Source: UBA2177 sp964487525 | GTDB lineage: Bacteria; Patescibacteriota; Dojkabacteria; SC72 | Direction: 5' to 3' | Assembly: GCA_964487525.1 (NCBI GenBank) | Contig: CAZAQC010000013.1 | Span: 1-15,647, forward strand | Length of the DNA: 15,647 bases | Shown here: piece after piece, positions 1 through 8,179 of the stretch | Position numbering within the stretch: the first letter of the stretch is position 1 | Layout: every line of letters starts with the position of its first letter | The notes under the pieces: generated by a model | The model's input: the letters and a program-made list of their open reading frames with translations, nothing else | The model's database searches: none | What the model was told of the DNA's origin: nothing | Position numbers and translations under genes: made by a program

Positions 1-1
1 T

Positions 2-3000
2 ACTGTAAATTCTGAAAATTTTGACTGTGAGAATATAAAGGTTAAGGAAAAGGGGAACTTCTACACACATCATGTTACATTGAAAAATCTTGAAGATGAC
101 AAAGAATACTATTTTAGAGTAGGTAATGGTTTCTGGTTATGGAAAGAAGAAGAATTTTCTTCCAAAACATTTAGTTTATTGACGGATGTTAAGGAGCCTG
201 TTCCCGTTTTTGGTAAAATTGTTTTGACAGAAGATTTGTCATCAGATGATTCTGTTATATATGGCCAATTTGTTAATAATGGAGATGGAAAAGAGTCAAT
301 ATTGTATTCTTCTGTTACTAATGATGAAGGAGGTTGGTATCTTGATGGTTCTGCAGCCAGAACTTCTACAGGGGAATTAGTCGAGATGGAAAGTGGTCAA
401 GACATATTTAAAGTTACAGGACAATTTTTCAACGCTCCTTTGAGTAGTCCTTACGAATGGATATTTGAATTATTAAATGGTGCCTATCCGGATATTGTTT
501 TAGAGGATGATTTTGGAATAGATTTTAGTGAAGAAGATGATGTTAAAGGTGTGTCGGATTCAGCTTTGGTAGCTGATGAGGAAGGTGATGTTTTAGGTAT
601 AGTAAGTACTATAAGGAGTATATTTAGTGGAACTAAGACTACTACTGGTATTAGCAAAGTGAAGGCCTCAGCGTATAAGACAAAAACAACTCAGCCAAAA
701 GTTTTCGCAGGTGCTAGTGCTGGTGTAAAGAAACCAGTAACCTTTAGTAATACTGTCAAAAAATCTGTTTTTTCAGGGGTTAGGTCTCCGTTTGGTACTC
801 CCGTAAAAACGGGAATAACTTCAATTTCTTCTGGCCTTAGTCTTGGAGCTGGAGATAAACCTACGACTAGACTTAGTGCTAGTTTAAATTCATTATCATC
901 TAGTAATTCAAGTGGAACTGTGAATAAACCTACTCAGGTTGATGATCCATATGGTATAAAGAATCTTCCAGACGAGGAAGTTAAAAAGAAAATTTGTCCT
1001 TCCTGTCCTTCCTATGTAAGTGCTGAACAAATAAGAGAAATAGCTAATAGTGATAGTGATACTTTCATAAAAGAAATGACGAAAATCATCGGGTATGGGA
1101 ATACTGCTAAAGTTTTAGCAGGCTTGAATGATGATCATGTTATAGGCCTTGCTGAACTACAAAGGATGGGTTTACCTACTGATACTGCTACGCAGATAGC
1201 GGGTAATCTTAATGCATTGTCTAGGTGTGGTTCTGAAGGTAATCGTTGTAAAGAAGCTGGTGAAATACAGGAAGAGATTGACGCGGGGAATAAAGATAAG
1301 CTTGGGATAAAGATAGATATGAGGAAAGATTATAATAATGGGTATTTGTGGCAAGCAGCTTCTGTTATAAATAGAGATGATAGCTCTGGAAGTACAACTC
1401 TTAATAATTTATTTCAAAAGACTCCTTTATCAAATAATCTAGGATACTCATATGGTGGAAATGGTTTGACTACAGGAACAGGTTCGTCGGGAGGACTTCC
1501 TAACCGCCTTCAATTTATCACACCACCAGTTTCTTCTCTCTCTGATGTAGTTGCTGGAGCTGGAGATAGTTTCAAACAAGAAAAAATAGCTGACGACACT
1601 GCAGGGATTATATTTTCAAATGCTAAGATTAGACTACCATTAGAAGTAGATAGATTAGAAGATGGTTCGTTGAGATTCAGAAGGTATATTAATCAAAATG
1701 ATGCATCTGCACCTCTTGATATTATCTACAATAGTAAAGATAATAAATATGAGATTCGTAGCCTGAAGGCATTGGGTCAGTACTTGTCTTTAAGTATGTT
1801 TGAAACCAACAAAAATATTCAAAAAGATTTTGTTGATACATTTACCTATCTCAAAGATAATAGCAAAATTGCTGGTGCTGTTGAGATCCCTTGTATTTCT
1901 AAAAAAATGAGCGAATGGGAGGGAGGAACAGATACGACATATTCCATTGAGCCGATTACTATTTCAGCGGAAATAGCTGACTTTAGTAAACCCTTAGGAT
2001 CAGTTGTGAAGAGGTTGGAGGAACAACTGGAAAATATGGAAACTAATTTAGATGAACAATATGCGGAAATCGAAGTAAGAGGATCTTCAGATTCTGTTAC
2101 TCCAGAGATTATAACGCAATTATGCTTTAAAGTTACCGAACTAGGTTGTTCTACAGGTGTAAACATTATCCCTCTCGAAGTGGATTCTTCTACCTCAAGT
2201 TCTTTAGGGTCTTTTCTTAGAAAGTTTAGATTTAAGGCATATGCAAATATGACTGAAGGAGAAGATTTCCTGTACTATACTAGTGAGCAAGGTATTCTTG
2301 ACCTATCAGTAAATGGTATAAAAGTGGCAGAGGGTTTAAATGTAGCAGATAATGATTTAGTCATGTTGTATATTGAAGGTAATAACAAAGTAGGTTTTCA
2401 ACCTGCAGAAGATTGGTTAAATCCAAAGGAAGGGGAGGACAAGATTATATCCACGTCTTCGGTAAAAATAGATGTTGAGAATAAATCTACAGAAGAATCT
2501 ATAACCCTAAAGAAGGGAATAAATATTGTGTCTTTGAATTCTATGCCGATAAGTATGGGGAATAGAGTTCTCACAGCCAGAACATTGATAGAGCAGTATC
2601 CAAAAGATATCCAATATATTGCAGATTATTCTTCAGGAAGGTGGTCCAGCATAGTTAGAAGTGATATGGATACTTCTAATGGTTTAGATTTCGAACTTGT
2701 ACCGGGGAAGGGATATTTGATTCTTGCAAATTATGACATGATACTAAGGATTCCTGTAAAGGAGCTAACAAGCTCTGTCCCTATATATTTCTCTGGGGGT
2801 TGGAACTTAGTAGGAATACATGGTTACACAAAAGCTTTTACAGCAAGGTCATTAATTGACTCAATAGGGGAAACAGGAGGTTTAACTGCTGATAATATAT
2901 CATGGTGGCCAACATCAAAAGGTAAATATGAAGGATTGCAGGTTACTAATGGTACGGCATATGGCCTTGATTTCCCAATAAGCCCTGACAATGGATATTT

Positions 3001-3103
3001 CATTAGAATAAGTGAGTTTATACAGACAAATCCAGATTGTAGATCCATAATTTGGCAAGAGGGTTCGGAAAACAATGGAAAGTGTGGAACAACTAATTTA
3101 TAA
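2..3103 (+). CDS. Giant FN3/Ig-like surface protein, 5' end missing
   Basis: The reading frame is open from base 2, with no stop before the first possible start (TTG at 80), and the codons before 80 encode the middle of a fibronectin-III-like domain. The gene therefore begins left of the window. Visible order: the end of an FN3-like domain (to about 187), an Ig-like domain with a G-x-W strand (about 206-350), an acidic patch, a Lys/Ser/Thr-rich linker (about 647-940), a CPSC motif (995-1006), a long unrecognised middle part with a short predicted coil near 2010-2070, then two tandem modules sharing TAR[TS]LI and GLDF-x-[LI]-x-P-x-x-GY (2501-2764 and 2777-3019). No membrane segment is visible in the retained part, so a signal or anchor would lie upstream. 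It is probably exported, because it shares its FN3/Ig module with the anchored protein two genes downstream. Role inferred as surface structure or adhesion; biochemical function unknown. Confidence 0.8.
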   Translation, partial: TVNSENFDCENIKVKEKGNFYTHHVTLKNLEDDKEYYFRVGNGFWLWKEEEFSSKTFSLLTDVKEPVPVFGKIVLTEDLSSDDSVIYGQFVNNGDGKESILYSSVTNDEGGWYLDGSAARTSTGELVEMESGQDIFKVTGQFFNAPLSSPYEWIFELLNGAYPDIVLEDDFGIDFSEEDDVKGVSDSALVADEEGDVLGIVSTIRSIFSGTKTTTGISKVKASAYKTKTTQPKVFAGASAGVKKPVTFSNTVKKSVFSGVRSPFGTPVKTGITSISSGLSLGAGDKPTTRLSASLNSLSSSNSSGTVNKPTQVDDPYGIKNLPDEEVKKKICPSCPSYVSAEQIREIANSDSDTFIKEMTKIIGYGNTAKVLAGLNDDHVIGLAELQRMGLPTDTATQIAGNLNALSRCGSEGNRCKEAGEIQEEIDAGNKDKLGIKIDMRKDYNNGYLWQAASVINRDDSSGSTTLNNLFQKTPLSNNLGYSYGGNGLTTGTGSSGGLPNRLQFITPPVSSLSDVVAGAGDSFKQEKIADDTAGIIFSNAKIRLPLEVDRLEDGSLRFRRYINQNDASAPLDIIYNSKDNKYEIRSLKALGQYLSLSMFETNKNIQKDFVDTFTYLKDNSKIAGAVEIPCISKKMSEWEGGTDTTYSIEPITISAEIADFSKPLGSVVKRLEEQLENMETNLDEQYAEIEVRGSSDSVTPEIITQLCFKVTELGCSTGVNIIPLEVDSSTSSSLGSFLRKFRFKAYANMTEGEDFLYYTSEQGILDLSVNGIKVAEGLNVADNDLVMLYIEGNNKVGFQPAEDWLNPKEGEDKIISTSSVKIDVENKSTEESITLKKGINIVSLNSMPISMGNRVLTARTLIEQYPKDIQYIADYSSGRWSSIVRSDMDTSNGLDFELVPGKGYLILANYDMILRIPVKELTSSVPIYFSGGWNLVGIHGYTKAFTARSLIDSIGETGGLTADNISWWPTSKGKYEGLQVTNGTAYGLDFPISPDNGYFIRISEFIQTNPDCRSIIWQEGSENNGKCGTTNL
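2501..3019 (+). repeat. Tandem protein-level duplication (two ~80-residue GWNLV/GLDF modules)
   Basis: Two consecutive segments of the first gene (2501-2764 and 2777-3019) align by eye. Both begin with a G-[IW]-N-[IL]-V strand, continue to TAR[TS]LI, and end with GLDF followed by P-x-x-GY and a hydrophobic strand. The DNA is diverged, so this is an old intragenic duplication of a beta-rich module rather than a recent nucleotide repeat. The pattern resembles the 'GWNL...GYW' type modules seen at the C-termini of many exported bacterial proteins; that family link is inferred. Confidence 0.7.
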
Positions 3104-3114
3104 AATATAATACT

Positions 3115-3429
3115 ATGTCAGAAATACCATCAGTATATTGGATGATTATCATAGGTGCAGTAACCTTCATGATCTGTCTTGTTCTTTACTATTTCGCTAT
3201 GCTAATAAAAGAATCTAAAGATGCTGTAAAAGATTCTAGAAAGATAATAAGAGATACAGAAGAAATATTAAAACACGCTACCTTAATAGTAAGTGATGTG
3301 CAAGAGAGTGTAGCTACTGTTAAAGGAACAATAGGACAGATAAATGAAGCAATATTACTTCCCATAAAAAGGGTAGGTTCTGCAATAAGTATAGTTGGAG
3401 ATTTTGTAACAGGCCTAAAAAAAGAGTAA
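3115..3429 (+). CDS. Small membrane-anchored helical protein, DUF948-like
   Basis: A 104-residue protein. Residues about 9-31 form one strong hydrophobic helix with few charges before it. The rest reads as one long amphipathic helix rich in D, E, K, I and V (about 32-75), followed by a weakly hydrophobic C-terminal segment ending in KKE. One N-terminal transmembrane helix followed by a coil matches the DUF948/YtxG-like layout, but this is by pattern only. It starts 11 nt after the previous stop with no Shine-Dalgarno sequence, inside the same gene string. It could be a scaffold or spacer protein of the envelope complex encoded around it. The hydrophobicity pattern and gene order support a real gene; the family assignment is tentative. 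Confidence 0.75.
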   Translation: MSEIPSVYWMIIIGAVTFMICLVLYYFAMLIKESKDAVKDSRKIIRDTEEILKHATLIVSDVQESVATVKGTIGQINEAILLPIKRVGSAISIVGDFVTGLKKE

Positions 3430-3483
3430 CTAAGGCATACGTACAATTGTCTTCTTCTTCTTTTACAGGTATCATAATGATTA
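3430..3483 (+). other. Longest intergenic gap (54 nt) with pyrimidine tract
   Basis: This is the longest gap in the window. It contains two short overlapping palindromes (TACGTA at 3438-3443 and ACAATTGT at 3443-3450) directly followed by a pyrimidine run (CTTCTTCTTCTTTT, 3451-3464). There is no GC-rich stem before the T-rich part, so it is not a convincing terminator, and no clear -35/-10 pair is seen. It could be a processing or regulatory site, or nothing. Confidence 0.3.
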
Positions 3484-5352
3484 ATGAAAATAGCTGCTTT
3501 ACCTGGTAAAAATAGAAAGAATTTAATCGTAATAGGGATTCTTTTAATAGGTCTTCCACTATTAGTTTTTGCTTCATACCAAGTCTATCAAATAATATCT
3601 AGAGCATCTGTTGAAGCCAAACCTAACAATGTATTACTCAGTAATCTAACAACAAGCTCTGTGACAGTAACATGGGTAACGGAGGTAACCTCTACAGGAT
3701 CTGTAATACCAATCGTTAATAGCAGTGAACAAAGTCCAGTAATAGATAAAAGGGGGAGTGGTAAAAGATATACTCACTACGTTGAGCTAACCAGTTTAGA
3801 ACCAAATACAGAGTATCAATTCATCATAGTATCAGACAGTAAGAAATATACTAGTGAAGGATCTAAGAATTTCACTTTTAGAACAGCACCAATAACCTCT
3901 GATACTCCAACTCCTAACCCAATACATGGCTCTGTTAATGGAGGAAGTGGTGATGACGTTATGCTCTATGCCTTACTCAAAGACAAGTCATCATATCCAG
4001 TATCTGCAATTATGCCTACAGGGGGTAATTGGATAATGGACCTTTCTGCGTTAAGAAAGGTATCAGACAAATCCATGATTGTAGTTACAGACAGTACGAA
4101 TATTGTTGTAATAGCAGTATCAGGAATTAACAAAGGAACTGTTGTAGAAGGAGCATACTCTGAACTTTTTGATAGTAACGGGAAATTGAAAGATGTTTAC
4201 GCCCTAACTTTGGGTGATAATACTACCCTTTATTCATACTTCCCTCCAGTATCAATGTTGGAGGCATACTCTGCAGAAACTCCAGTTGTTCCTGTAGTTC
4301 CTAGTACTCCTTCAAGACCAACAACCCCGATTGAAGAAGAAGAGGATGAAGAAGAAGAGGATGAGGAAGAGGGAGAATTTGAAAGAACACTTAGAATTGT
4401 ACACCAACTTAATTGGATAGATATGGTTACCGCAGATGGCTCAACAGTAAGTGGAGATTCAGGAGAATCTACTGTACAGATAGTAAATCTTACGGATACG
4501 GGCTTCTCTGTATTATGGATATCAGAAAATAAAGAAGAAGGATATATTAACTATGGTACATCGAAAACTTCACTAAGTAATGAGGCAAAAGATGAAAGAG
4601 ATGGTCTAACAACAAAAGGAACATACTATGTTCATGTTGTTTCTCTAAGTAGGTTACAACCTGAAACTGATTACTATTTTGAAATAAAATCTGGGGAAGA
4701 CACATATGACAAAGATGGAAGTAAATACAGCACTAAGACATTCTCTACATTAAGTTCTCCTCCTCCATTTGAATCAATAACTGGAGTTGTAGATGGAATG
4801 CCAGAACACAATGAAGTAGCAGTTGTGGCATATATAAAGGATGTAGATAATACAGGTAGTCAAGGAGATAGTTTGAAGATGGCTACTTTAGTAGATGAAA
4901 ATGGTAAATGGATACTCTCAATAGCTGACAGTAGAGTACAAGATGGATCCTCTTACTTTGAATATACCTCTGGAGACACATTAAGTGTAAATTTGTTCAC
5001 AACAGTTACAAGTGATACACATACAGAGAGTATGCAAGGTATTAGTGATAGAGATATTGAAATATCCCTAGGTGCAGAGTCTGCCTCGGGAGTTAGTTAC
5101 ACAGAAGTTCCTCTCTTAGGGAATTATGGAATATTAGGATATAGTTCTGGTACTAATCCAAATCTTAATATTAATTCTTCAAATTCAACATATGAAGTTG
5201 ATTCTGGAACTGAAACACCTCAAACAGGAATATTTGATAATGTAATATATTTGATTCTCTTCTCTTTTGGCCTTATGACACTAGGTATTCTAGTGTATAG
5301 ATCAGGTATGACAAAGCCCAAAGGAAAAGGTAAAATGATAAGGAATCTATGA
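3484..5352 (+). CDS. Membrane-anchored protein with two FN3 + Ig-like pairs and a TPQTG tail
   Basis: A 622-residue protein starting at ATG. A basic N-terminus precedes a hydrophobic helix (about 15-36). FN3 domain 1 (about 42-135) carries the T-V-T-W strand and the YTHYVELTSL motif; Ig-like domain 1 follows (about 147-263). A Pro-rich and acidic hinge (Glu/Asp run at 284-298) leads to FN3 domain 2 (about 330-423) and Ig-like domain 2 (about 432-530), which contains a G-K-W strand. The C-terminus has TPQTG (578-582), a hydrophobic helix (about 587-606) and a Lys-rich tail: the layout of a sortase sorting signal, but with T in place of the usual L of LPxTG. The same FN3/Ig module occurs at the start of the first gene. 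Its last codons overlap the next gene (ATGA). Probable cell-surface stalk or adhesin; ligand unknown. Confidence 0.85.
   Translation: MKIAALPGKNRKNLIVIGILLIGLPLLVFASYQVYQIISRASVEAKPNNVLLSNLTTSSVTVTWVTEVTSTGSVIPIVNSSEQSPVIDKRGSGKRYTHYVELTSLEPNTEYQFIIVSDSKKYTSEGSKNFTFRTAPITSDTPTPNPIHGSVNGGSGDDVMLYALLKDKSSYPVSAIMPTGGNWIMDLSALRKVSDKSMIVVTDSTNIVVIAVSGINKGTVVEGAYSELFDSNGKLKDVYALTLGDNTTLYSYFPPVSMLEAYSAETPVVPVVPSTPSRPTTPIEEEEDEEEEDEEEGEFERTLRIVHQLNWIDMVTADGSTVSGDSGESTVQIVNLTDTGFSVLWISENKEEGYINYGTSKTSLSNEAKDERDGLTTKGTYYVHVVSLSRLQPETDYYFEIKSGEDTYDKDGSKYSTKTFSTLSSPPPFESITGVVDGMPEHNEVAVVAYIKDVDNTGSQGDSLKMATLVDENGKWILSIADSRVQDGSSYFEYTSGDTLSVNLFTTVTSDTHTESMQGISDRDIEISLGAESASGVSYTEVPLLGNYGILGYSSGTNPNLNINSSNSTYEVDSGTETPQTGIFDNVIYLILFSFGLMTLGILVYRSGMTKPKGKGKMIRNL
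3607..4272 (+). repeat. FN3 + Ig-like module, copy A
   Basis: The FN3-like part (3607-3888) ends in F-R-T-A. The Ig-like part begins at IHG (3922) and runs to about 4272, with a G-G-N-W-I strand in its middle. It is homologous by eye to the 4471-5073 copy in the same gene and to the partial copy at 2-350 in the first gene. Confidence 0.7.
4333..4377 (+). repeat. 15-bp tandem repeat encoding an acidic hinge
   Basis: The unit GAAGAAGAAGAGGAT occurs twice without a mismatch (4333-4347 and 4348-4362) and is followed by a partial, decayed third unit. It encodes Glu4-Asp twice and then Glu3-Gly-Glu, a run of negative charge between the two FN3/Ig pairs. A perfect in-frame repeat like this can change length by slippage without shifting the frame. 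Confidence 0.9.
4471..5073 (+). repeat. FN3 + Ig-like module, copy B
   Basis: The FN3-like part (4471-4752) has the YVHVVSLSRL motif and ends in F-S-T-L. The Ig-like part starts at ITG (4777) and contains the ENGKWILSI strand. Motif order and spacing match copy A. Confidence 0.7.
5340..5352 (+). promoter_or_regulatory. AAGGA ribosome binding site and ATGA stop/start overlap
   Basis: AAGGA at 5340-5344 lies 4 nt before the ATG at 5349. The ATG overlaps the TGA stop of the upstream gene (5350-5352). This is the only start in the window with a recognisable Shine-Dalgarno-like sequence at sensible spacing, and the overlap indicates translational coupling of the two genes. Confidence 0.6.
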
Positions 5353-6812
5353 GTAATAATATAAGTAAAAAAAATGGAATAAGGTTCTTTCTTTTTCTAA
5401 TTATTTTTAGTTCTATTTGTATTTATATTACTAAGAAAGTAGATATTAGTGAGTTTGGTACAAAAAATACAATTGAGGAAATAGCACAACAGTGTGCATC
5501 ATGTGGTAATAATCAGGAAGAGGAAATTCTACAGGAAGACAGTAATTATGTTGTATATGATCTTACTGAAGAAGAGGCTTTAGATATAACAGAATATGTG
5601 AAAGCTGCAAGTTCTAGTGGACTTTCTGATATATGTAAAGATCCTGCAAACAAGGTGGATCTTTTAAGAAGACTATGTAGAACAAGTGGTGTAAGTGTAC
5701 ATCATGAAGTTCCAAAAAAAGGGGAAGAAACTGGGTCCTCGGGTGGAAAGGTAAATACTCAAAAAATAAATGGTTTTAGATTAACAAAGGTTACATATCC
5801 ATTAGCATTTTGGTTAGGTAAATATACAATGGAAACAAGTAATAGGGAAATAACAACAACAGACGCTGCATTTTCATCTAATGGGCAACAAATAGATCCA
5901 AACTATCAACTAAAAACACTCTCCCCTCAGCAATCTACAGAGGTCCTTAGTGCCGCCCTTGAAACAGAGCGAAAACCTTTCGAAGTAACAGGTAATGTGT
6001 CTGTAGGGGCAGACAAACAGTTAGAAAGTAAAGATGGAATATATAATGTAGAAAATGCTGATCATGATCCAATATGTGGTTGTCCAAAGGAAGTAAGTAC
6101 CAGTGATTACAATGTTGGTGCAACAAATTACATTAGTAGTGAAGGAGGAGGATATTGGAGACAACAAATTCCTGGAGGTGATAATTATGATTACAATATA
6201 AATGAAGAATGTATTAGTAAAAGTGATATAAGTGAATTAAATGAACCTGGACTTTGGACCGCATGTGCTCCTACCCCTCTGATGAGTTTCTTTAAGGGAT
6301 TGTTTAAATCTTCATATACTACTGACAAATGGAACTACTGTGACGAAGATGGTGTGGAGGTATGTGACGAAAATGGAGAAAATTGTAAAACTGAAACTCA
6401 GTCTTGTATAGATCCAAGAGATATAACTGTATATATGACACCAATATTTGGAGAAGTTTTTAAATGTACTAACGGTATATGTGGAAATTCATTTTTAACA
6501 TATTCCTATATGGGAACACTGTCTCCTCAACAATCAGATAGAAAAGAGGAAGTCGCAGGTAACAATGATGATAGTTTAATGTACTTTATAGCTACTCCTT
6601 GTGAAGGGGTTTTAGAATTTGAAGATGGAGGAAAAGAAATGGAATTGACAAACCTTAAATGTTTATGGGATGCTACACCTACTCTTATGAATTACAAATT
6701 ACAAGCAAAGGATAAAATACCAGACCAGGAGAATTTTCCTAAGACATTTGAAGAGTATTGGGATGGGGTTGAGATAGGAATAGATGAATCTGCAATCAAA
6801 TATAAACTATAA
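5349..6812 (+). CDS. Cys-rich anchored or secreted protein of unknown function
   Basis: A 487-residue protein. A basic start (KK, R) precedes a hydrophobic helix (about 10-28), so it is a signal anchor or signal peptide and the rest is outside the membrane. I count 16 cysteines, an even number, many in close pairs: CASC near 49-52, CGC in the middle, a CDEDG...CDENG...C cluster (around nt 6340-6410), and CTNGIC. This suggests disulphides or metal/Ca binding by the acidic loops. The motif TLSPQQS occurs twice (residues 190-196 and 390-396), and SPQQ recurs right after the membrane helix of the M23-domain protein at 8180-10681. No known family is recognised. Its position directly before the VirB6-like gene suggests an extracytoplasmic part of the same complex; this is inference. 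Confidence 0.75.
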   Translation: MSNNISKKNGIRFFLFLIIFSSICIYITKKVDISEFGTKNTIEEIAQQCASCGNNQEEEILQEDSNYVVYDLTEEEALDITEYVKAASSSGLSDICKDPANKVDLLRRLCRTSGVSVHHEVPKKGEETGSSGGKVNTQKINGFRLTKVTYPLAFWLGKYTMETSNREITTTDAAFSSNGQQIDPNYQLKTLSPQQSTEVLSAALETERKPFEVTGNVSVGADKQLESKDGIYNVENADHDPICGCPKEVSTSDYNVGATNYISSEGGGYWRQQIPGGDNYDYNINEECISKSDISELNEPGLWTACAPTPLMSFFKGLFKSSYTTDKWNYCDEDGVEVCDENGENCKTETQSCIDPRDITVYMTPIFGEVFKCTNGICGNSFLTYSYMGTLSPQQSDRKEEVAGNNDDSLMYFIATPCEGVLEFEDGGKEMELTNLKCLWDATPTLMNYKLQAKDKIPDQENFPKTFEEYWDGVEIGIDESAIKYKL

Positions 6813-6837
6813 TAATTTAATATTTTAATAAATAAAA

Positions 6838-8163
6838 ATGAAAAAGATAAAAACTTTTGCAGTATTAGGATTAATGGGGATTCTTTTTGTTATGTTTAGT
6901 TCACAGATAAGAGCTCAGGAACAAACTGTAAAAATAGATACATTGCAGGGTCATATAGATACAATAAAAATGGCGGAGGAATCAACTGGAACTTCAACAG
7001 AAGATATAGAGAAGCTTAAGCACAAAGATTTCTATAGTAGTGCAGTAGCTTTGTTGGATGCAATAGGGCCAGAAGTAACTACAATGAAGGCACAAAATCT
7101 TCCTATCCAGATGCAAAGGGGATTATTAGGAATGGTAGAGGATCAGGTAGTAGCTATGTTTAATAGTCAACCTAGAATAGATGTAGTTGCTCACTTAGCA
7201 GGAGAATGGGTTCCTGGGTATAACGGATCTCAGTCTGCATATGCAAGTGGTTATACCGATTTAGTTAAATCTGGAATTACATCCCTATGGTCATTTACTA
7301 GAAATATTGCCTATTTAGGATTTGTAGTCATTATGATTTTAATTGGTTTTATGATTATGTTTAGGAATAAGATTGGTGGTCAAACATTAGTTACAATAGG
7401 GAACACATTACCAAGAGTAGTTGTATCTTTAGTATTGGTGACATTTTCATTTGCCATAGCTGGGATATTAATGGATATATGTGGAGTATTAATGTCTGTA
7501 ATTTCTAGCTCAAGTGGTTTAGGAAGTGGGATTCCAATTGATGATGTTGGTGCATTAGTAGGGGAGTCATTGGGATTTGCATCAATATCAGCATTAGGTT
7601 TAGGAGCACTTCCTGGTATTATAGTCGGAGCAGTAGTTGGTGGCCCAGTGGGGATACTTGCAGGTAGTCTCGTTATTGTTATATTAGCCCTAGTAGTTAT
7701 TGGTATAGTTGTAGTTGGTGCTGTAAAACTTTGGTTTACATTAATTAAGTCATATTTGTCTATCCTTCTAAATGTTATCATTGCTCCAATCTCTATAATG
7801 ATGGGAGCTCTTCCAGGCAATGATGCAAGCACTATAAATATTTTTAAATCAATTTTACGTAATGCTTTAGTATTTCCAGTTGCCTTCGCTATTGTTAATC
7901 TCCCATATTTCATCGAGAAACAGGCTGGTGTTGAGGTAGGATTACCAGAAACATTAACAGGTAATACAGGAGGAGCAACTAACATTGGTCCTGTGATTTT
8001 AGCAGTTGCCAAGATTATAGCAATATATGCAGCAGCACAAGCTCCAGCAATGGTTCTTGCCATAATTCCTTCTACAGCCTCTAAGAGTGGTGCAGATGCA
8101 GCAGCAGCAGTTAAAGCAGGATTAGGTAAGATGCCATTTATAGGAGGTATGTTTGGTAAATAG
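6838..8163 (+). CDS. VirB6/TrbL-like polytopic membrane protein
   Basis: A 441-residue protein. Residues 1-26 are a signal peptide or first helix (KK, hydrophobic core, then A-Q-E). A ~125-residue extracytoplasmic segment follows. Then come hydrophobic helices at about 157-175, 191-222, 250-275, 277-296 and 299-325, and two more near 340-357 and 380-410. The NIAYLGFVVIMILIGFMIMF helix followed by an RN/K stretch and LPRVVVSLVLVTFSFAIAG, and the late NVIIAPISIMMGALPG segment, are typical of VirB6/TrbL-type inner-membrane channel proteins in CPR genomes. It ends in an Ala/Lys/Gly-rich tail with a GCA codon run near 8095-8108. It lies in an AT-rich 25-nt gap from the previous gene with no Shine-Dalgarno sequence. 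The likely role is the membrane core of a type IV secretion-like system. No VirB4 or VirD4 ATPase lies in this window. Confidence 0.75.
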   Translation: MKKIKTFAVLGLMGILFVMFSSQIRAQEQTVKIDTLQGHIDTIKMAEESTGTSTEDIEKLKHKDFYSSAVALLDAIGPEVTTMKAQNLPIQMQRGLLGMVEDQVVAMFNSQPRIDVVAHLAGEWVPGYNGSQSAYASGYTDLVKSGITSLWSFTRNIAYLGFVVIMILIGFMIMFRNKIGGQTLVTIGNTLPRVVVSLVLVTFSFAIAGILMDICGVLMSVISSSSGLGSGIPIDDVGALVGESLGFASISALGLGALPGIIVGAVVGGPVGILAGSLVIVILALVVIGIVVVGAVKLWFTLIKSYLSILLNVIIAPISIMMGALPGNDASTINIFKSILRNALVFPVAFAIVNLPYFIEKQAGVEVGLPETLTGNTGGATNIGPVILAVAKIIAIYAAAQAPAMVLAIIPSTASKSGADAAAAVKAGLGKMPFIGGMFGK

Positions 8164-8179
8164 TTATTAATAGATAGGT

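Noticed and set aside
1120..1165. LNDDHVIGLAEL stretch resembling a dockerin or EF-hand loop
   Set aside because: It lacks the full Asp/Asn ligand spacing (His in place of Gly) and occurs only once.
1..3103. Impression that the first gene uses more T-ending codons than its neighbours, hinting at transfer
   Set aside because: This was judged by eye only. No codon statistics were computed, and the shared FN3/Ig module with the downstream gene argues for common origin.
3106..3111. TATAAT before the gene at 3115
   Set aside because: There is no -35 element at proper distance, and such hexamers are common by chance here; a start of transcription would fall at the start codon itself.
3430..3483. 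Possible terminator with a T-rich tail
   Set aside because: The palindromes are short and AT-rich and the tract is mixed C/T, so no stable stem followed by a T run exists.
3477..3509. A 10-codon ATG reading frame overlapping the start of the FN3 gene at 3484
   Set aside because: It has no ribosome binding site and no recognisable leader-peptide features; it is likely chance in A/T-rich sequence.
6808..6813. TATAAT before the VirB6-like gene
   Set aside because: No TTGACA-like element lies about 17 nt upstream and the whole gap is A/T only, so a promoter cannot be told from composition.
7380..8063. Long open frame on the - strand opposite the VirB6-like gene
   Set aside because: It is the mirror of a hydrophobic protein's codons, rich in T, I, P and N without domain features; the + strand frame has a signal peptide and family-like helices.
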